Shown piece after piece: positions 1-8,897 of a stretch of 64,000 bases of DNA. How positions within the stretch are numbered: position 1 is the first letter of the stretch; each line of letters starts with the position of its first letter. The notes under the pieces are model-generated. The model saw nothing but the letters and a program-made list of their open reading frames with translations. It made no database searches and was not told where the DNA came from. Source of the stretch: JAHECE01 sp963780675 (lineage in GTDB: Bacteria; Actinomycetota; Actinomycetes; Actinomycetales; JAHECE01). A program made the translations under genes and the position numbers. The stretch spans positions 992,001 to 1,056,000 of the forward strand of contig CAWACR010000003.1 in assembly GCA_963780675.1 (NCBI GenBank), given 5' to 3'.

Positions 1-501
1 TTTCCGATCCCAGTTGGGGATCTCGAAGGAGCCGACCGACGCCTGCTCCACGACGATCTCGTTCTGGAGTTCTTGGGCTCGTCTCACGTCGACTGGGTCG
101 TTCGGGTCGACGAAAGTGCGGAAATTCACTCCGATGTAGCGCGTGCCTGCCCGCTCTCGCGTAATCGTGTATTTGCCGGGCCTTCTGGTACTCAGCTTGA
201 GATACTGATCTTCATTCTGGACCAGCATTGACTGGTACCGGCCCCTGGTCTCGGGCTTCGTGATCGTCACCGGCTCGGTCAGATCAAAGACTCCTAATGA
301 GTAGAGCGTGTCCCGATTCTCCCCGATGCCCAACTGGACTTCGCCGACGGGTGCGAGCTCCCTGACATGGTAGAACTTGCCGAGCCCGCCATTCTCCACG
401 GTTGCCTGAAATGACGCATGGCAGTTGGCGCGCGGGTAGTTCTCCCACGTGACGGAGACCGTCCCGCCGCCTTCTGTCGTGCGCTGTGTCTCGTCGTTCA
501 T
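1..501 (-). CDS. DUF1254/DUF1214-type protein, C-terminal part outside window
   Basis: The gene begins at the ATG at 501 and runs off the left edge, so only the first 167 residues are visible and no stop is seen. A GAGAGGAG ribosome site lies about 8 bases upstream. The visible part carries the stretch around residues 92-97 (QSMLVQ) followed near residue 120 by a TRYIGVNFRTF-like segment and a DPNDPxDVxxAxxLQ segment, which I recognise as typical of DUF1254/DUF1214 proteins. Their biochemical role is not established. No signal peptide or membrane helix is visible in this part. It is divergent from the amidohydrolase at 682, with about 180 bases between them in which I see no clear regulatory site. 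The family call comes from remembered motifs. Confidence 0.7.
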   Translation of the reverse strand, partial: MNDETQRTTEGGGTVSVTWENYPRANCHASFQATVENGGLGKFYHVRELAPVGEVQLGIGENRDTLYSLGVFDLTEPVTITKPETRGRYQSMLVQNEDQYLKLSTRRPGKYTITRERAGTRYIGVNFRTFVDPNDPVDVRRAQELQNEIVVEQASVGSFEIPNWDRK

Positions 502-681
502 GGCTGATGCTCCTCTCAAGCGGGTGCGCCCCCCGGAGTGGTGCACGGGACCGTCGCGGGTCTCCTGGCTCTGAGTATGCCGCTCAGATGCAACAACCGG
601 CATCCATGCGGCGCGCGTGGGGGGACGGTGCCAACCTGACGGTGAGTTCCCGTGTGCATGCCCGCTGATGGAGGAGGCGCG

Positions 682-1902
682 ATGACGCGCGCTCAAGAAG
701 TTCTCGCAGGCCTCGACTCGACAAGCGTGTGGCAGGAGGACCTGTACAAACAGTTCCATGCCCACCCCGAGCTGAGTTCCCAGGAGACGCAGACGGCCGC
801 GGAGATCGCCCGTCTTCTGGGCGGTTTCGGGTACGACGTGCAGTCCGTTGGCGGTGGCGTCGTCGGAGTTCTCGCCAACGGGCCCGGCAAGACGGCGCTC
901 ATGCGGGCGGACATCGACGCCTTGCCCGTCACAGAGCTCACGAACCTCCCCTATGCGTCGACGGACACCGCGGTCGACGCGACCGGTGCCACGGTCGGCG
1001 TCATGCATGCCTGTGGGCACGACGCCCACATCGCGTGCCTCCTGGGGGCCGCCGAGTTGCTCGCAGCCAACCGCGAGGCGTGGGCCGGCACGTTCATCGC
1101 GCTGTTCCAGCCCGCCGAGGAGACGGCGGCCGGGGCGACGGCGATGGTGGACGACGGCCTGACCGCCAAGATCCCGCGGCCGGACGTGGCGTTCGGTCAG
1201 CACGTGCTGAACCACGCCGCGGGCGTGATCGGCACGCAGGTCGGCCCCGTGCTCTCGGCGGGCGACAGCGTCAAGATCACGGTCTTCGGCAAAGGCTCGC
1301 ACGGGTCGATGCCCCACCTGGGCGTCGACCCGGTTGTGCTGGCCGCGTCCATCGTCCTTCGACTCCAGACCATCGTCTCCCGGGAGGTGAAGCCCGGCGA
1401 GTTCGCCGTCGTCACGGTCGGCAGCAGCGTCGCCGGCTCGAAGAGCAACATCATCCCCGATCGCGCTGTCCTCCTCGTCAACCTGCGCACCTACGACACC
1501 GGGGTCCGACAGCGCGTGGTCGACAGCATCGAGCGCATCGTCCGCGCGGAGTGCGGGGCCTCCGGCTCGCCGGAACCGCCGACCTTCGAGTACTACGACC
1601 AGTTCCCACTCACCGACAACGACCCCGAGGTCAGTGCCACGGTCACCGAGGCCTTCCGCGCCCACTTCGGCGAGGCGAGGGTCATCAACCTCGGTCGGAT
1701 CCCGGCCAGCGAGGACTTCAGCCGGATCCCGGACGCCTTCGGGACCCCGTACACGTACTGGGGTCTCGGGGGGTTCTCGCCGGAGAAGGCGGGTCCGCCC
1801 AACCACTCTCCGTACTTCGCTCCCCTGATCCAGCCCACCCTCCGAGCGGGCACCGAAGCCATCGTCGTCGCCGTTGCGGCCTACCTGGGAGAGGATGAAT
1901 GA
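682..1902 (+). CDS. M20-family amidohydrolase (N-acyl amino acid / hippurate hydrolase type)
   Basis: A 406-residue cytoplasmic metallopeptidase-like amidohydrolase. The zinc-site motif MHACGHDAH is at residues 108-116, a RADIDALP segment at 75-82 and QPAEE (the catalytic/bridging glutamates) at 143-147, as in M20D enzymes that remove acyl groups from amino acids or aromatic conjugates. The N-terminal HPELS signature is at 28-32. I chose ATG 682 over an upstream in-frame ATG at 652 because GGAGGAG sits just before 682. The stop is one base before the MFS gene's ATG, so the two are very likely co-transcribed and the substrate or product is probably moved by that transporter. The natural substrate cannot be deduced. 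Full family length, no damage seen. Confidence 0.88.
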   Translation: MTRAQEVLAGLDSTSVWQEDLYKQFHAHPELSSQETQTAAEIARLLGGFGYDVQSVGGGVVGVLANGPGKTALMRADIDALPVTELTNLPYASTDTAVDATGATVGVMHACGHDAHIACLLGAAELLAANREAWAGTFIALFQPAEETAAGATAMVDDGLTAKIPRPDVAFGQHVLNHAAGVIGTQVGPVLSAGDSVKITVFGKGSHGSMPHLGVDPVVLAASIVLRLQTIVSREVKPGEFAVVTVGSSVAGSKSNIIPDRAVLLVNLRTYDTGVRQRVVDSIERIVRAECGASGSPEPPTFEYYDQFPLTDNDPEVSATVTEAFRAHFGEARVINLGRIPASEDFSRIPDAFGTPYTYWGLGGFSPEKAGPPNHSPYFAPLIQPTLRAGTEAIVVAVAAYLGEDE

Positions 1903-1903
1903 C

Positions 1904-3409
1904 ATGAGTACGACCAAGGCTGTCCCCGTCACGGGTCAGGGCTTCAAGGGAAACGACAAAGCCCTCCTCGGCATCGTGCTCGGCGTCCTCACGTTCTGGA
2001 TGTTCGCCGGAACGATCGGCACCGTCGCCCGCAGCGTTCTGACCGACATCAACGGCGGCCTGATCGACGAGGTGTCGGACCCGTTCGTCAATCTGAACCA
2101 GATGAACCTGGCGGTCTCGATCACGGCGCTGTTCTCCGGGCTGTTCATCGTCTTCGCCGGCGGGCTGGCCGACCGCATCGGCCGCGTGAAGATCGCGATC
2201 ACCGGCAATGTCTTCGGAATCGTCGGATCGATTCTGATCATCTTCGCCAAGGCGGGTCTCGCCTTGCCGCTTCTGCTCTCCGGTCGCGCAATCCAGGGCC
2301 TGTCGGCAGCGTGCATCATGCCGGCGACGATGGCCCTGGTGAAGACCTACTGGGAGGGCGAGGCGCGCCAGCGCGCGGTCTCCATGTGGTCCATCGGCTC
2401 GTGGGGCGGCTCCGGCGTGGCGGCCCTGTTCGGCGGCTTCGTGGCGTCCACGGGCAACTGGCGCATCATCTTCTATGCGTCCGTCGTGGTCTCGATCATC
2501 TCGATCCTGCTGATCAGGGGCATCCCCGAGAGCAAGGCACCCCAGACCTCCCACAAGAAGTTCGACCTGGTGGGCCTCATCATCTTCATGATCTCCGTGC
2601 TCGCCTTGATGATCGTGCTGATCTTCGGTCGCCAGATGGGCTGGACTGCTCCCTCGACGCTCGGCCTCGCCGCCGTCGCGTTGGTCGGGTTGGCCGTCTT
2701 CGTCCTGTACGAGAAGAGGCCGGAGAACCCGTTCATCGACTTCAAGCTCTTCAAGAACACCATTTTCACGGGCGCGACGATCTCGAACTTCCTCCTCAAC
2801 GGAACGATCGGCCTGCTCATCGTCAGCCAGCAGATGCTGCAGATCGCTCGGCCCGAGCTCTTCGACCCCTGGAAGGCGGGGCTCCTGACCGTCGGCTACG
2901 CCATCGCGATCATCGCGTTCATCCCGGTCGGCCAGAAGCTGCTCCGAGCGTTCGGTCCGCGCAAGCCGATGATCTGGGGGGCCATGATCGTCGCCCTCGC
3001 CTCGATCCTCCTGATGCCGACGAACCTCCTGGTGGGCCAATACACGATCCTCGCCGTGATCGCCTATGCGCTCTTCGGCGTCGGCCTGGGCTTCTACGCC
3101 ACCCCGTCGACCGACGCGGCGCTCTCGAACCTTCCCGCTGCGCAGGCCGGTTCGGGCGCAGGCATCTACAAGATGGCCTCGTCCCTGGGCGGTGCCATCG
3201 GCGCCGCACTCTCGCTGACCATCTTCACGTCGTTCCTCGGCGAGGGCGTCACCGTCGTCGGCGAACTCCTGCACATGCAGGGCATCCAGTCGAACGTGAC
3301 CGTGAGGCAGGCCGGCATGGTCACGATGATGTTCAACCTCATCCTGGCGCTGATCGCGATCATCTCGATCACGGTCACCATCCCGAAAGGCAAGAAGTAC
3401 TACGACTGA
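1904..3409 (+). CDS. MFS transporter, DHA2-like (about 14 membrane helices)
   Basis: A 501-residue major facilitator superfamily protein. The ADRIGRVKIAITG segment near residues 89-101 is the loop 2-3 MFS signature, and hydrophobic segments run along the full length, which fits a 12-14 helix drug:proton antiporter-2 type carrier. ATG 1904 is preceded by GGGAGAGGA with about 8 bases spacing; an ATG at 1895 is in frame but its ribosome site would be too close. The start lies immediately after the amidohydrolase stop, so the two form an operon. The 3' end overlaps the convergent rpe gene by 10 bases. Direction of transport and substrate are unknown; acyl amino acids or their hydrolysis products are the contextual guess. 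Confidence 0.85.
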   Translation: MSTTKAVPVTGQGFKGNDKALLGIVLGVLTFWMFAGTIGTVARSVLTDINGGLIDEVSDPFVNLNQMNLAVSITALFSGLFIVFAGGLADRIGRVKIAITGNVFGIVGSILIIFAKAGLALPLLLSGRAIQGLSAACIMPATMALVKTYWEGEARQRAVSMWSIGSWGGSGVAALFGGFVASTGNWRIIFYASVVVSIISILLIRGIPESKAPQTSHKKFDLVGLIIFMISVLALMIVLIFGRQMGWTAPSTLGLAAVALVGLAVFVLYEKRPENPFIDFKLFKNTIFTGATISNFLLNGTIGLLIVSQQMLQIARPELFDPWKAGLLTVGYAIAIIAFIPVGQKLLRAFGPRKPMIWGAMIVALASILLMPTNLLVGQYTILAVIAYALFGVGLGFYATPSTDAALSNLPAAQAGSGAGIYKMASSLGGAIGAALSLTIFTSFLGEGVTVVGELLHMQGIQSNVTVRQAGMVTMMFNLILALIAIISITVTIPKGKKYYD

Positions 3410-4110
3410 GGTCCGCCCACCGCCGACGCCTGCGCGGCGAGCGTCCGTAGCGCGTCCACTTCCGCGGCGGCCTCCTGGGCGGAGTAGACGGCGGAGCCGG
3501 CGACGAAGACGTTGGCTCCAGCCTCTGCCGCCTGCTCGATCGTCGCCCGGGAGATCCCGCCGTCCACCTGAACCCACAGGTCAAGGCCCTGGGCGCGTGC
3601 CGCCAGGCGCGTACGACGCACCTTGGGAAGCATCGAGGCAAGGAAGGACTGCCCACCGAAGCCCGGATCGACGGTCATCACGAGGACCATGTCCACCTCG
3701 CCGAGGAGGTCGAAGAAGGGCTCGATCGGTGTCGCCGGGCGCAGCGCCAGGCCGACCCGAGCCCCCAGCCGCCGGATCTCCCTGGCGAGCCGCACGGGCG
3801 CGGCAGCGGCCTCGGCATGGAAGGTGACCGACGCGGCGCCCGCCTCGGCATAGGCGGGGGCCCAGCGGTCCGGGTCCTCGATCATGAGGTGTGCGTCGAC
3901 CGGGATCGGGCTCGCCGCCACGATCCGCTCGACGACGGGCAGGCCGATCGTGAGGTTCGGGACGAAGTGGTTGTCCATGACGTCCACGTGCGCGAAGTCT
4001 GCGTTCGCGATGCGAGCGAGTTCCCCACGCAAGTCGGCGAAGTCAGCGGTCAGGATGCTCGGCGCGATGAGGATCTCCGCCCAGGGTGCGTGGTACCCGA
4101 TACCGGTCAC
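3400..4110 (-). CDS. rpe: Ribulose-phosphate 3-epimerase
   Basis: A 236-residue TIM-barrel enzyme interconverting D-ribulose 5-phosphate and D-xylulose 5-phosphate. Family landmarks are IAPSILTADFADL near the N-terminus, HVDVMDNHFVPNLTIG (metal and base residues), VDAHLMIEDP, MTVDPGFGGQSF, and VDGGI near the C-terminus. It is the last gene of tkt-rpiB-rpe, starting 9 bases after the rpiB stop, so it is co-transcribed and probably translationally linked. Its 3' end overlaps the convergent MFS gene by 10 bases. In the proposed glucuronate-to-gluconate route it takes ribulose 5-phosphate made by Gnd and supplies xylulose 5-phosphate to transketolase. Intact and of normal length. Confidence 0.96.
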   Translation of the reverse strand: MTGIGYHAPWAEILIAPSILTADFADLRGELARIANADFAHVDVMDNHFVPNLTIGLPVVERIVAASPIPVDAHLMIEDPDRWAPAYAEAGAASVTFHAEAAAAPVRLAREIRRLGARVGLALRPATPIEPFFDLLGEVDMVLVMTVDPGFGGQSFLASMLPKVRRTRLAARAQGLDLWVQVDGGISRATIEQAAEAGANVFVAGSAVYSAQEAAAEVDALRTLAAQASAVGGPQS

Positions 4111-4119
4111 GGCTCGGCC

Positions 4120-4554
4120 TCACAGGTCTTCGAGTTGCGCGACGCGAGTGGCGTGCCGGCCGCCCTCATATTCGCCACCGAGCCACGCATCGACGATCAT
4201 CAGCGCGAGGCCGCCACCGACGACGCGGGCGCCGAGGGCGAGGACGTTGGTGTCGTTGTGCTGACGGGACAGAAGGGCGGAGTACGGCTCGGAGCAGCAC
4301 ACACACCGCACGCCCTGCACCTTGTTGGCCGCGATGGAGATCCCGACTCCCGTTCCGCAGATGACGATCCCGCTCTCGAGTTCGCCGGCGGCCACGGCCT
4401 CTGCCACCCGGCGGCCGTAGACGGGGTAGTCCGCCCGCGAGTCGTCGTGGTGACCGAGGTCGACCACCTCGTATCCGCGCCGCTCGAGGTGGCGTTTGAT
4501 CTCCACCTTGAGCCTGTAGCCGGCATGGTCGTTGCCGAGACCGATCGCCGCCAT
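4120..4554 (-). CDS. rpiB: Ribose-5-phosphate isomerase B
   Basis: A 144-residue RpiB/LacAB-family isomerase interconverting ribose 5-phosphate and ribulose 5-phosphate. It shows the N-terminal GNDHAGYRLK segment, DYP in the middle, the CGTGVGISIAANK phosphate/active-site loop and the RQHNDTNVLALGAR segment typical of the family. ATG 4554 follows GAGAGGAAGG; an upstream in-frame start at 4584 would add ten residues without a better ribosome site. It lies between tkt (about 108 bases upstream) and rpe (9 bases downstream). The active-site cysteine in CGTG is present. A LacAB-type activity on other phosphosugars is the alternative, but the pentose phosphate neighbours favour RpiB. Confidence 0.94.
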   Translation of the reverse strand: MAAIGLGNDHAGYRLKVEIKRHLERRGYEVVDLGHHDDSRADYPVYGRRVAEAVAAGELESGIVICGTGVGISIAANKVQGVRCVCCSEPYSALLSRQHNDTNVLALGARVVGGGLALMIVDAWLGGEYEGGRHATRVAQLEDL

Positions 4555-4662
4555 GTGCCTTCCTCTCGCGAGATCACGTATCACCCCGGCCCGCGCCGGA
4601 CCCCAGCCCCTCGTCGAGAGGCCAGGCTCCGGCGTCGGCCGGGTCGAGCCGGTGGTGCCGGG

Positions 4663-6731
4663 TCAGCGGGCGTGGCGGGTGATCTGTTCTTTGGCTTTGG
4701 ACACGACGGCGTCGGGGGTGAAGCCGAACTTGGTGAGGAGTTCCTTCAGGGGGGCGGAGGCGCCGAAGGTCGACATCCCGATGATCGCGCCCTGGGGGGC
4801 GTACCGCTCCCACCCCAGGGTGGAGGCCTCCTCGACGGCGACCCGGGCCTGGATCGCCGGGGGCAGGACCTGGTCCTGGTAGGCCTGGTCCTGGCGGGCG
4901 AACAGCTCCCAGGACGGCATGGACACCACCCGGGCGCGGATCCCCTCCGCCGTGAGGGTCTCGTAGGCGTCCACGACGAGCGCGACCTCCGAGCCGGTCG
5001 CGATGAGGATGACCTCCGGATCCTCCCCGTGGGCGGGTCGGCCAGCACGTAGGCGCCGCGGTGCAGGCCTGAGGCCGGGGCGTACTTCGTGCGGTCCAGC
5101 GTCGGCAACGCCTGGCGGGACAGGAACAGGGCGACCGGGTCATGGCGGCGGGGCATGAGCCAGCGCCACGCTTCGGCGACCTCGTTCGCATCCGCCGGGC
5201 GGATGTCCACCAGGCCCGGGATCGCCCGCAACGACAGGATCTGCTCGACCGGCTGATGCGTGGGCCCGTCCTCCCCCACCCCGATCGAGTCGTGCGTGTA
5301 CACGTGGATCACGGGCAGCTCCATCAGAGCCGACAAGCGCACCGCACCCCGCTGGAAGTCGGAGAAGATCAAGAACCCCGCCTGATACGGGCGCACCTTG
5401 CACAGCGACAGGCCGTTCGCGATGCACCCCGCGGCGTGCTCACGCACCCCGAAGTGCAGGTTCCGCCCCGCCCGGTCCGCCGCCGAGAAGTCCCCCAGCC
5501 CGGTCATCGTGGTCTTCGTCGACGGCGCCAGGTCCGACGCCCCGCCCACCAGCCACGGCACGCCCGCCGCGACCGCGTTCAAGACCTTCCCCGAGGCTTC
5601 CCGCCCGGCCAGGCCCTTCGCATCCGCCGGGAACATCGGGATCGCGGCGTCCCAGTTCTCGGGCAGGGTCCGCTGCTGCATGTGCTCCAACTGGGCCGCC
5701 AGGTCCGGATGCGCCACCCCGTACGCGGCGTAGAGCTTCTCCCAGTCCGCCCGCACGGCCGCGCTGCGCGCCCCGATCCCGGCCTGGAAGTGCGCGTACA
5801 CCTCATCCGGCACCAAGAACTGGGCATCCTCGGGCCAGCCGTAGAACCGCTTGGTGCCGCGGATCTCCTCCACACCCAGCGGCTCACCGTGCGCCCCGTG
5901 GGTGCCTTCCTTCGTCGGGGCACCGTAGGCGATCCGCGAGTCCACGATGATCAACGTCGGGCGGCTGCCCTCCGCCTTGAACGTCCGGAACGCCCGCGCC
6001 AGCATCCGCCGGTCGTTCGCATCCCCCACCCGGGTGACGTTCCACCCGTAGCCGATGAACTTCGTCGCGATGTCATCCGAGAACGCCACCGACGTCGAGC
6101 CCTCGATCGTGATCTCGTTGTTGTCATAGATCCAGCACAAGTTGTCCAAGCCCAGGTGCCCCGCCAACGACGCCGCCTCCTGCGCGACGCCCTCCATCAT
6201 GCAGCCGTCCCCACCCACCGAGTACACGTCGTAGTCGAACAGCTCATACCCGGGCCGGTTGAACGTCGCGGCCTGCCACTTGCTGGCCATCGCCATCCCG
6301 ACCGAGGTGGCGTAGCCGGTGCCGAGCGGGCCCGTCGTGGCCTCCACCCCGGCGGTCCACCGGTACTCCGGATGACCCGGACACTTCGAATCCAGCTGCC
6401 GGAACCGCCTGATGTCGTCCAGGCTCACCGACGGCTCCCCCAACGTCTCGTACTTCGGGTTCACCGACCGCACACCCGTCAAGTGCAACAACGAATACAA
6501 CAACGTCGAGGCATGCCCCGCCGAGAGCACGAACCGGTCCCGATTCGCCCAGATCGGCGCCGCCGGATCGAACCGCAAAAACTCCTGCCACAACGTGTAC
6601 GCCACCGGCGCCAACGCAATCGGCGTCCCCGGATGACCCGAATTCGCCGCCTGCACCGCATCCATCGCCAACGTCCGCATCGTCGCGACAGCCATGTCGT
6701 CCAGATCGGTGATGTCTACCTTCATTGACAC
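4663..6731 (-). CDS. tkt: Transketolase, with one apparent frameshift near 5035
   Basis: Thiamine-diphosphate transketolase of the pentose phosphate pathway. The first about 565 residues read in one frame (GHPGTP near residue 33, GDGCMMEG in the TPP site, the HD motif in VYTHDSIG). The last about 125 residues continue in a different frame with DPEVILIATGSEVALVVDAY and end with KEQITRHAR. The two join at about 5031-5043, where one C seems to be missing from a C/G run. Because both halves are perfectly conserved, I read this as a sequence error and not gene decay. The start is GTG 6731 (GGGAG 7 bases before) or ATG 6725. First gene of tkt-rpiB-rpe, with a GGCAA/TTGCC operator about 100 bases upstream. 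Confidence 0.93.
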
Positions 6732-6828
6732 GTGTGAACTCCCATTCGGCGATCGAGGTCGGCGCGTCGGCGTGCTGCCGCGCAGCAGAGATGGCTACCC
6801 GTTCACTCTGACGTCCCCGGTCGCCGCT

Positions 6829-6861
6829 GGGAACCGCTTGCCACCAGTTGCCCCGGGGCAA
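6829..6861. promoter_or_regulatory. LacI-type operator array between tkt and larC
   Basis: GGGAACCGCTTGCC at 6829-6842 matches the local palindrome GGCAAnCGnTTGCC except at one base. A further TTGCC half-site starts 10 bp later and forms a second perfect palindrome, TTGCCCCGGGGCAA, at 6848-6861. The array lies between the divergent tkt operon and larC and could control both. The binding protein is inferred to be one of the LacI regulators at 15380 or 16526. Confidence 0.55.
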
Positions 6862-6928
6862 GGCAGGGGCCGAGACGGCCATGCCGGCAGTCGGCCGTGT
6901 TCCGGGCGTCCGGCACGCGCGGCAGCGT

Positions 6929-6942
6929 TAGCGTGCCGTGTG
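6929..6942 (+). promoter_or_regulatory. Leaderless promoter of larC
   Basis: A TAGCGT -10 box (6929-6934) is followed after five bases by the GTG start codon at 6940, with no ribosome site in front of it. This is the geometry expected when transcription starts on the first base of the start codon. The same spacing recurs at 15368, 40700 and 52747. Confidence 0.5.
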
Positions 6943-8178
6943 AGAACCTCCGAGCCCGTGCCGTCGCCTGCGCCCCACCCGCAGCTCCACGCCTGGATCG
7001 ACGCCCGGGGCGGCATCGCCGGTGACATGCTCCTGGGCGCCCTCGTCGATGCCGGCGCCCCGCTCGCCGCCCTCCAGCGCGCCGTCGACGCCGTCATCCC
7101 CGGCACCGTGCGGCTCAGGGCCGGCACCGTGCACCGTGCCGGCATGCGCGCGACAAAGGTCGACGTCGACAAGGTCGCCGACGACCTCCCCCACCGGCAC
7201 TGGACCGACATCCGCGCCATGCTCGAACGTGCGGACGTCGACGACCACGTCCGCGCTCGGGCGCTCGCCGTCTTCGGCCGGCTGGCCCTTGCGGAGGCCC
7301 GCGCGCACGGCATCCCGCCCGAACAGGTGCACTTCCACGAGGTCGGCGCCTGGGACTCGATCGCGGACGTCGTCGGGGTCGCCGCGGCGTTGCACGAACT
7401 CGGCGTGGCGACGCTCAGCGCCGGGCCAGTCGCCCTCGGTTCGGGCTCCGTCCGGACGGCGCACGGAGAGATCCCCGTCCCGGTGCCCGCGGTGCTCGAG
7501 CTCGCCGCCGGCCGGCGCGTTCTCGGGGGCGGCACGGGCGAGCTGGCCACGCCCACGGGGATGGCGGTGGTCGTCGCCCTGGCGGAGGCGTGCGACGAGA
7601 TGCCGGACCTGGAGGTCACCGCCGTCGGCGTCGGCGCCGGCACGCGGGACACCGCGGGTCGACCCAACGTCGTCCGCGTGGTGCTCGGGACGGCGGCCGA
7701 GCCGCTCAAGGTGAGCGACGCCGTCGTCCTCGAGGCGAACGTCGACGACCTCGACCCCCGGGTGTGGCCCGGCGTGCTCGCGGCGTTGCTCGAGGCGGGG
7801 GCGTCCGACGCGTGGCTCACGCCGATCCTCATGAAGAAGGGACGACCTGCCCACACGCTCGCCGTGCTCGCGGCGCCCGCGCGGGTGCCCGAGCTGCGCT
7901 CGCGCGTGTTTGCCCTCGTGCCCACGCTCGGCGTCCGGGAGACGGGGGTGCGCAAGACGGCGCTCGAGCGGACGTGGCGCACCGTCGACGTCGACGGCGC
8001 CGCAGTCCGGATCAAGGTCGCCCACGCGCGCCGGGTGATCGCTACGGCGACGCCGGAGTTCGAGGACGTGGCGCACGCGGCGGCCGCCTCCGGAACGCCC
8101 GTCCGGCACGTCCTCGACCGCGCGGTTGCCGCGGCCGTCGAGGCCGGGCTGACGTCGGGCCGGCGGCTCCCGGACTGA
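6940..8178 (+). CDS. larC: LarC, nickel insertion protein for the nickel-pincer nucleotide cofactor
   Basis: A 412-residue LarC (DUF111) protein. LarC is the CTP-dependent cyclometallase that inserts nickel into the bisthiolated pyridinium mononucleotide to make the cofactor of LarA enzymes. The family opening HAWIDARGGIAGDMLLGAL is at residues 17-35, followed by QVHFHEVGAWDSIADVVG and a C-terminal region with VLEANVDDLDPR and LMKKGRPAHTL. GTG 6940 is chosen because a -10 box sits at leaderless distance; GTG 6958 is a weaker alternative. Intact. It converges on larB, with only about 38 bases between the stops. The only obvious client in the window is the LarA homologue at 17515. Confidence 0.93.
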   Translation: MRTSEPVPSPAPHPQLHAWIDARGGIAGDMLLGALVDAGAPLAALQRAVDAVIPGTVRLRAGTVHRAGMRATKVDVDKVADDLPHRHWTDIRAMLERADVDDHVRARALAVFGRLALAEARAHGIPPEQVHFHEVGAWDSIADVVGVAAALHELGVATLSAGPVALGSGSVRTAHGEIPVPVPAVLELAAGRRVLGGGTGELATPTGMAVVVALAEACDEMPDLEVTAVGVGAGTRDTAGRPNVVRVVLGTAAEPLKVSDAVVLEANVDDLDPRVWPGVLAALLEAGASDAWLTPILMKKGRPAHTLAVLAAPARVPELRSRVFALVPTLGVRETGVRKTALERTWRTVDVDGAAVRIKVAHARRVIATATPEFEDVAHAAAASGTPVRHVLDRAVAAAVEAGLTSGRRLPD

Positions 8179-8212
8179 CGGCGACGTCGCCGGGCGCCCG
8201 CACGGTGCGCCG
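8179..8212. terminator. Possible bidirectional terminator between larC and larB
   Basis: A perfect 14-base palindrome CGGCGACGTCGCCG (8179-8192) is followed at once by a GGCGC/GCGCC hairpin (8194-8212) in the 38-base gap between the convergent larC and larB stops. There is no U-tract, which is common for GC-rich actinobacterial terminators. Weak evidence. Confidence 0.3.
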
Positions 8213-8216
8213 GTGG

Positions 8217-8897
8217 CTACCGCGGAGCGGCGATCTGGGCGGCGAGGTGCCCGGCACCGTAGCCGTTGTCGATATTGACGACGGCTACGCCCGGCGCGCA
8301 CGAGTTGAGCATCGTCAGCAGAGCCGCGAGGCCCTCGAAGGCGGCTCCGTAGCCGACCGACGTCGGTACGGCCACCACCGGAGCGGACACGAGGCCCGCG
8401 ACGACGCTCGGCAACGCCCCGTCCATCCCGGCGACGACGACGACGGCGCTCGCCCGGCGGAGGAGGTCCAGTCGCCCCAGCACCCGGTGCAGGCCCGCGA
8501 CACCGACGTCCATGACCAGCTCGCAGGACCGGCCGAGATAGGTCGCGGTCAGGACCGCCTCGCGGGCGACTCGCAGGTCCGAGGTGCCGGCCGCGGCCAC
8601 GACCACGAGCCCGCCCGTGGCTTCCGGGGGCTCCGGCGGCCAGGCGAGGAGGCCGGCCTCGGCGTCGACCATGGCGTCCGGCAGCTCGGCGAGGACGGCC
8701 TCGACGTGCCCGTCGCGCGCGCGGGTGAACAGGGTCTGCGTGCCGTTCCGGCGCACTCCGGCGGCGATCACGCGGAGCTGGGCGGGGCTCTTGTGCTCGC
8801 AGTAGACGGCCTCGGGATAGCCGCGGCGGCGTGCGCGGTCGTGATCGAGATCGGCGATGCGCGCCAGCGAGGCGGGCACCTCCCACGCGTCAGCCAC
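8217..8897 (-). CDS. larB: LarB, pyridinium biscarboxylate synthase of the nickel-pincer cofactor
   Basis: A 226-residue LarB protein. LarB carboxylates and hydrolyses nicotinic acid adenine dinucleotide in the first step of nickel-pincer cofactor synthesis. The C-terminal half is AIR-carboxylase-like, with VVVAAAGTSDLRVAREA, VVVVAGMDGALPSVVAGL and VPTSVGYGAAFEGLAALL. The N-terminal part has DHDRARRRGYPEAVYCEHK, the usual LarB opening (RxGxPEVVxxxGK-like). GTG 8897 is chosen; it overlaps the end of larE by 8 bases, a typical coupled arrangement. Upstream reading in this frame is only the shadow of larE. Intact. Confidence 0.92.
   Translation of the reverse strand: MADAWEVPASLARIADLDHDRARRRGYPEAVYCEHKSPAQLRVIAAGVRRNGTQTLFTRARDGHVEAVLAELPDAMVDAEAGLLAWPPEPPEATGGLVVVAAAGTSDLRVAREAVLTATYLGRSCELVMDVGVAGLHRVLGRLDLLRRASAVVVVAGMDGALPSVVAGLVSAPVVAVPTSVGYGAAFEGLAALLTMLNSCAPGVAVVNIDNGYGAGHLAAQIAAPR

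Noticed and set aside
486..668. 60-codon plus-strand frame between the DUF1254 gene and the amidohydrolase.
   Set aside because: It starts inside the antisense of the DUF1254 gene, has no ribosome site and no protein-like composition.
1718..3577. A long minus-strand open frame of about 619 codons over the MFS gene.
   Set aside because: It has the Arg/Asp/Gly/His-rich composition of an antisense shadow in GC-rich DNA and no recognisable domain; the plus-strand transporter explains the region.
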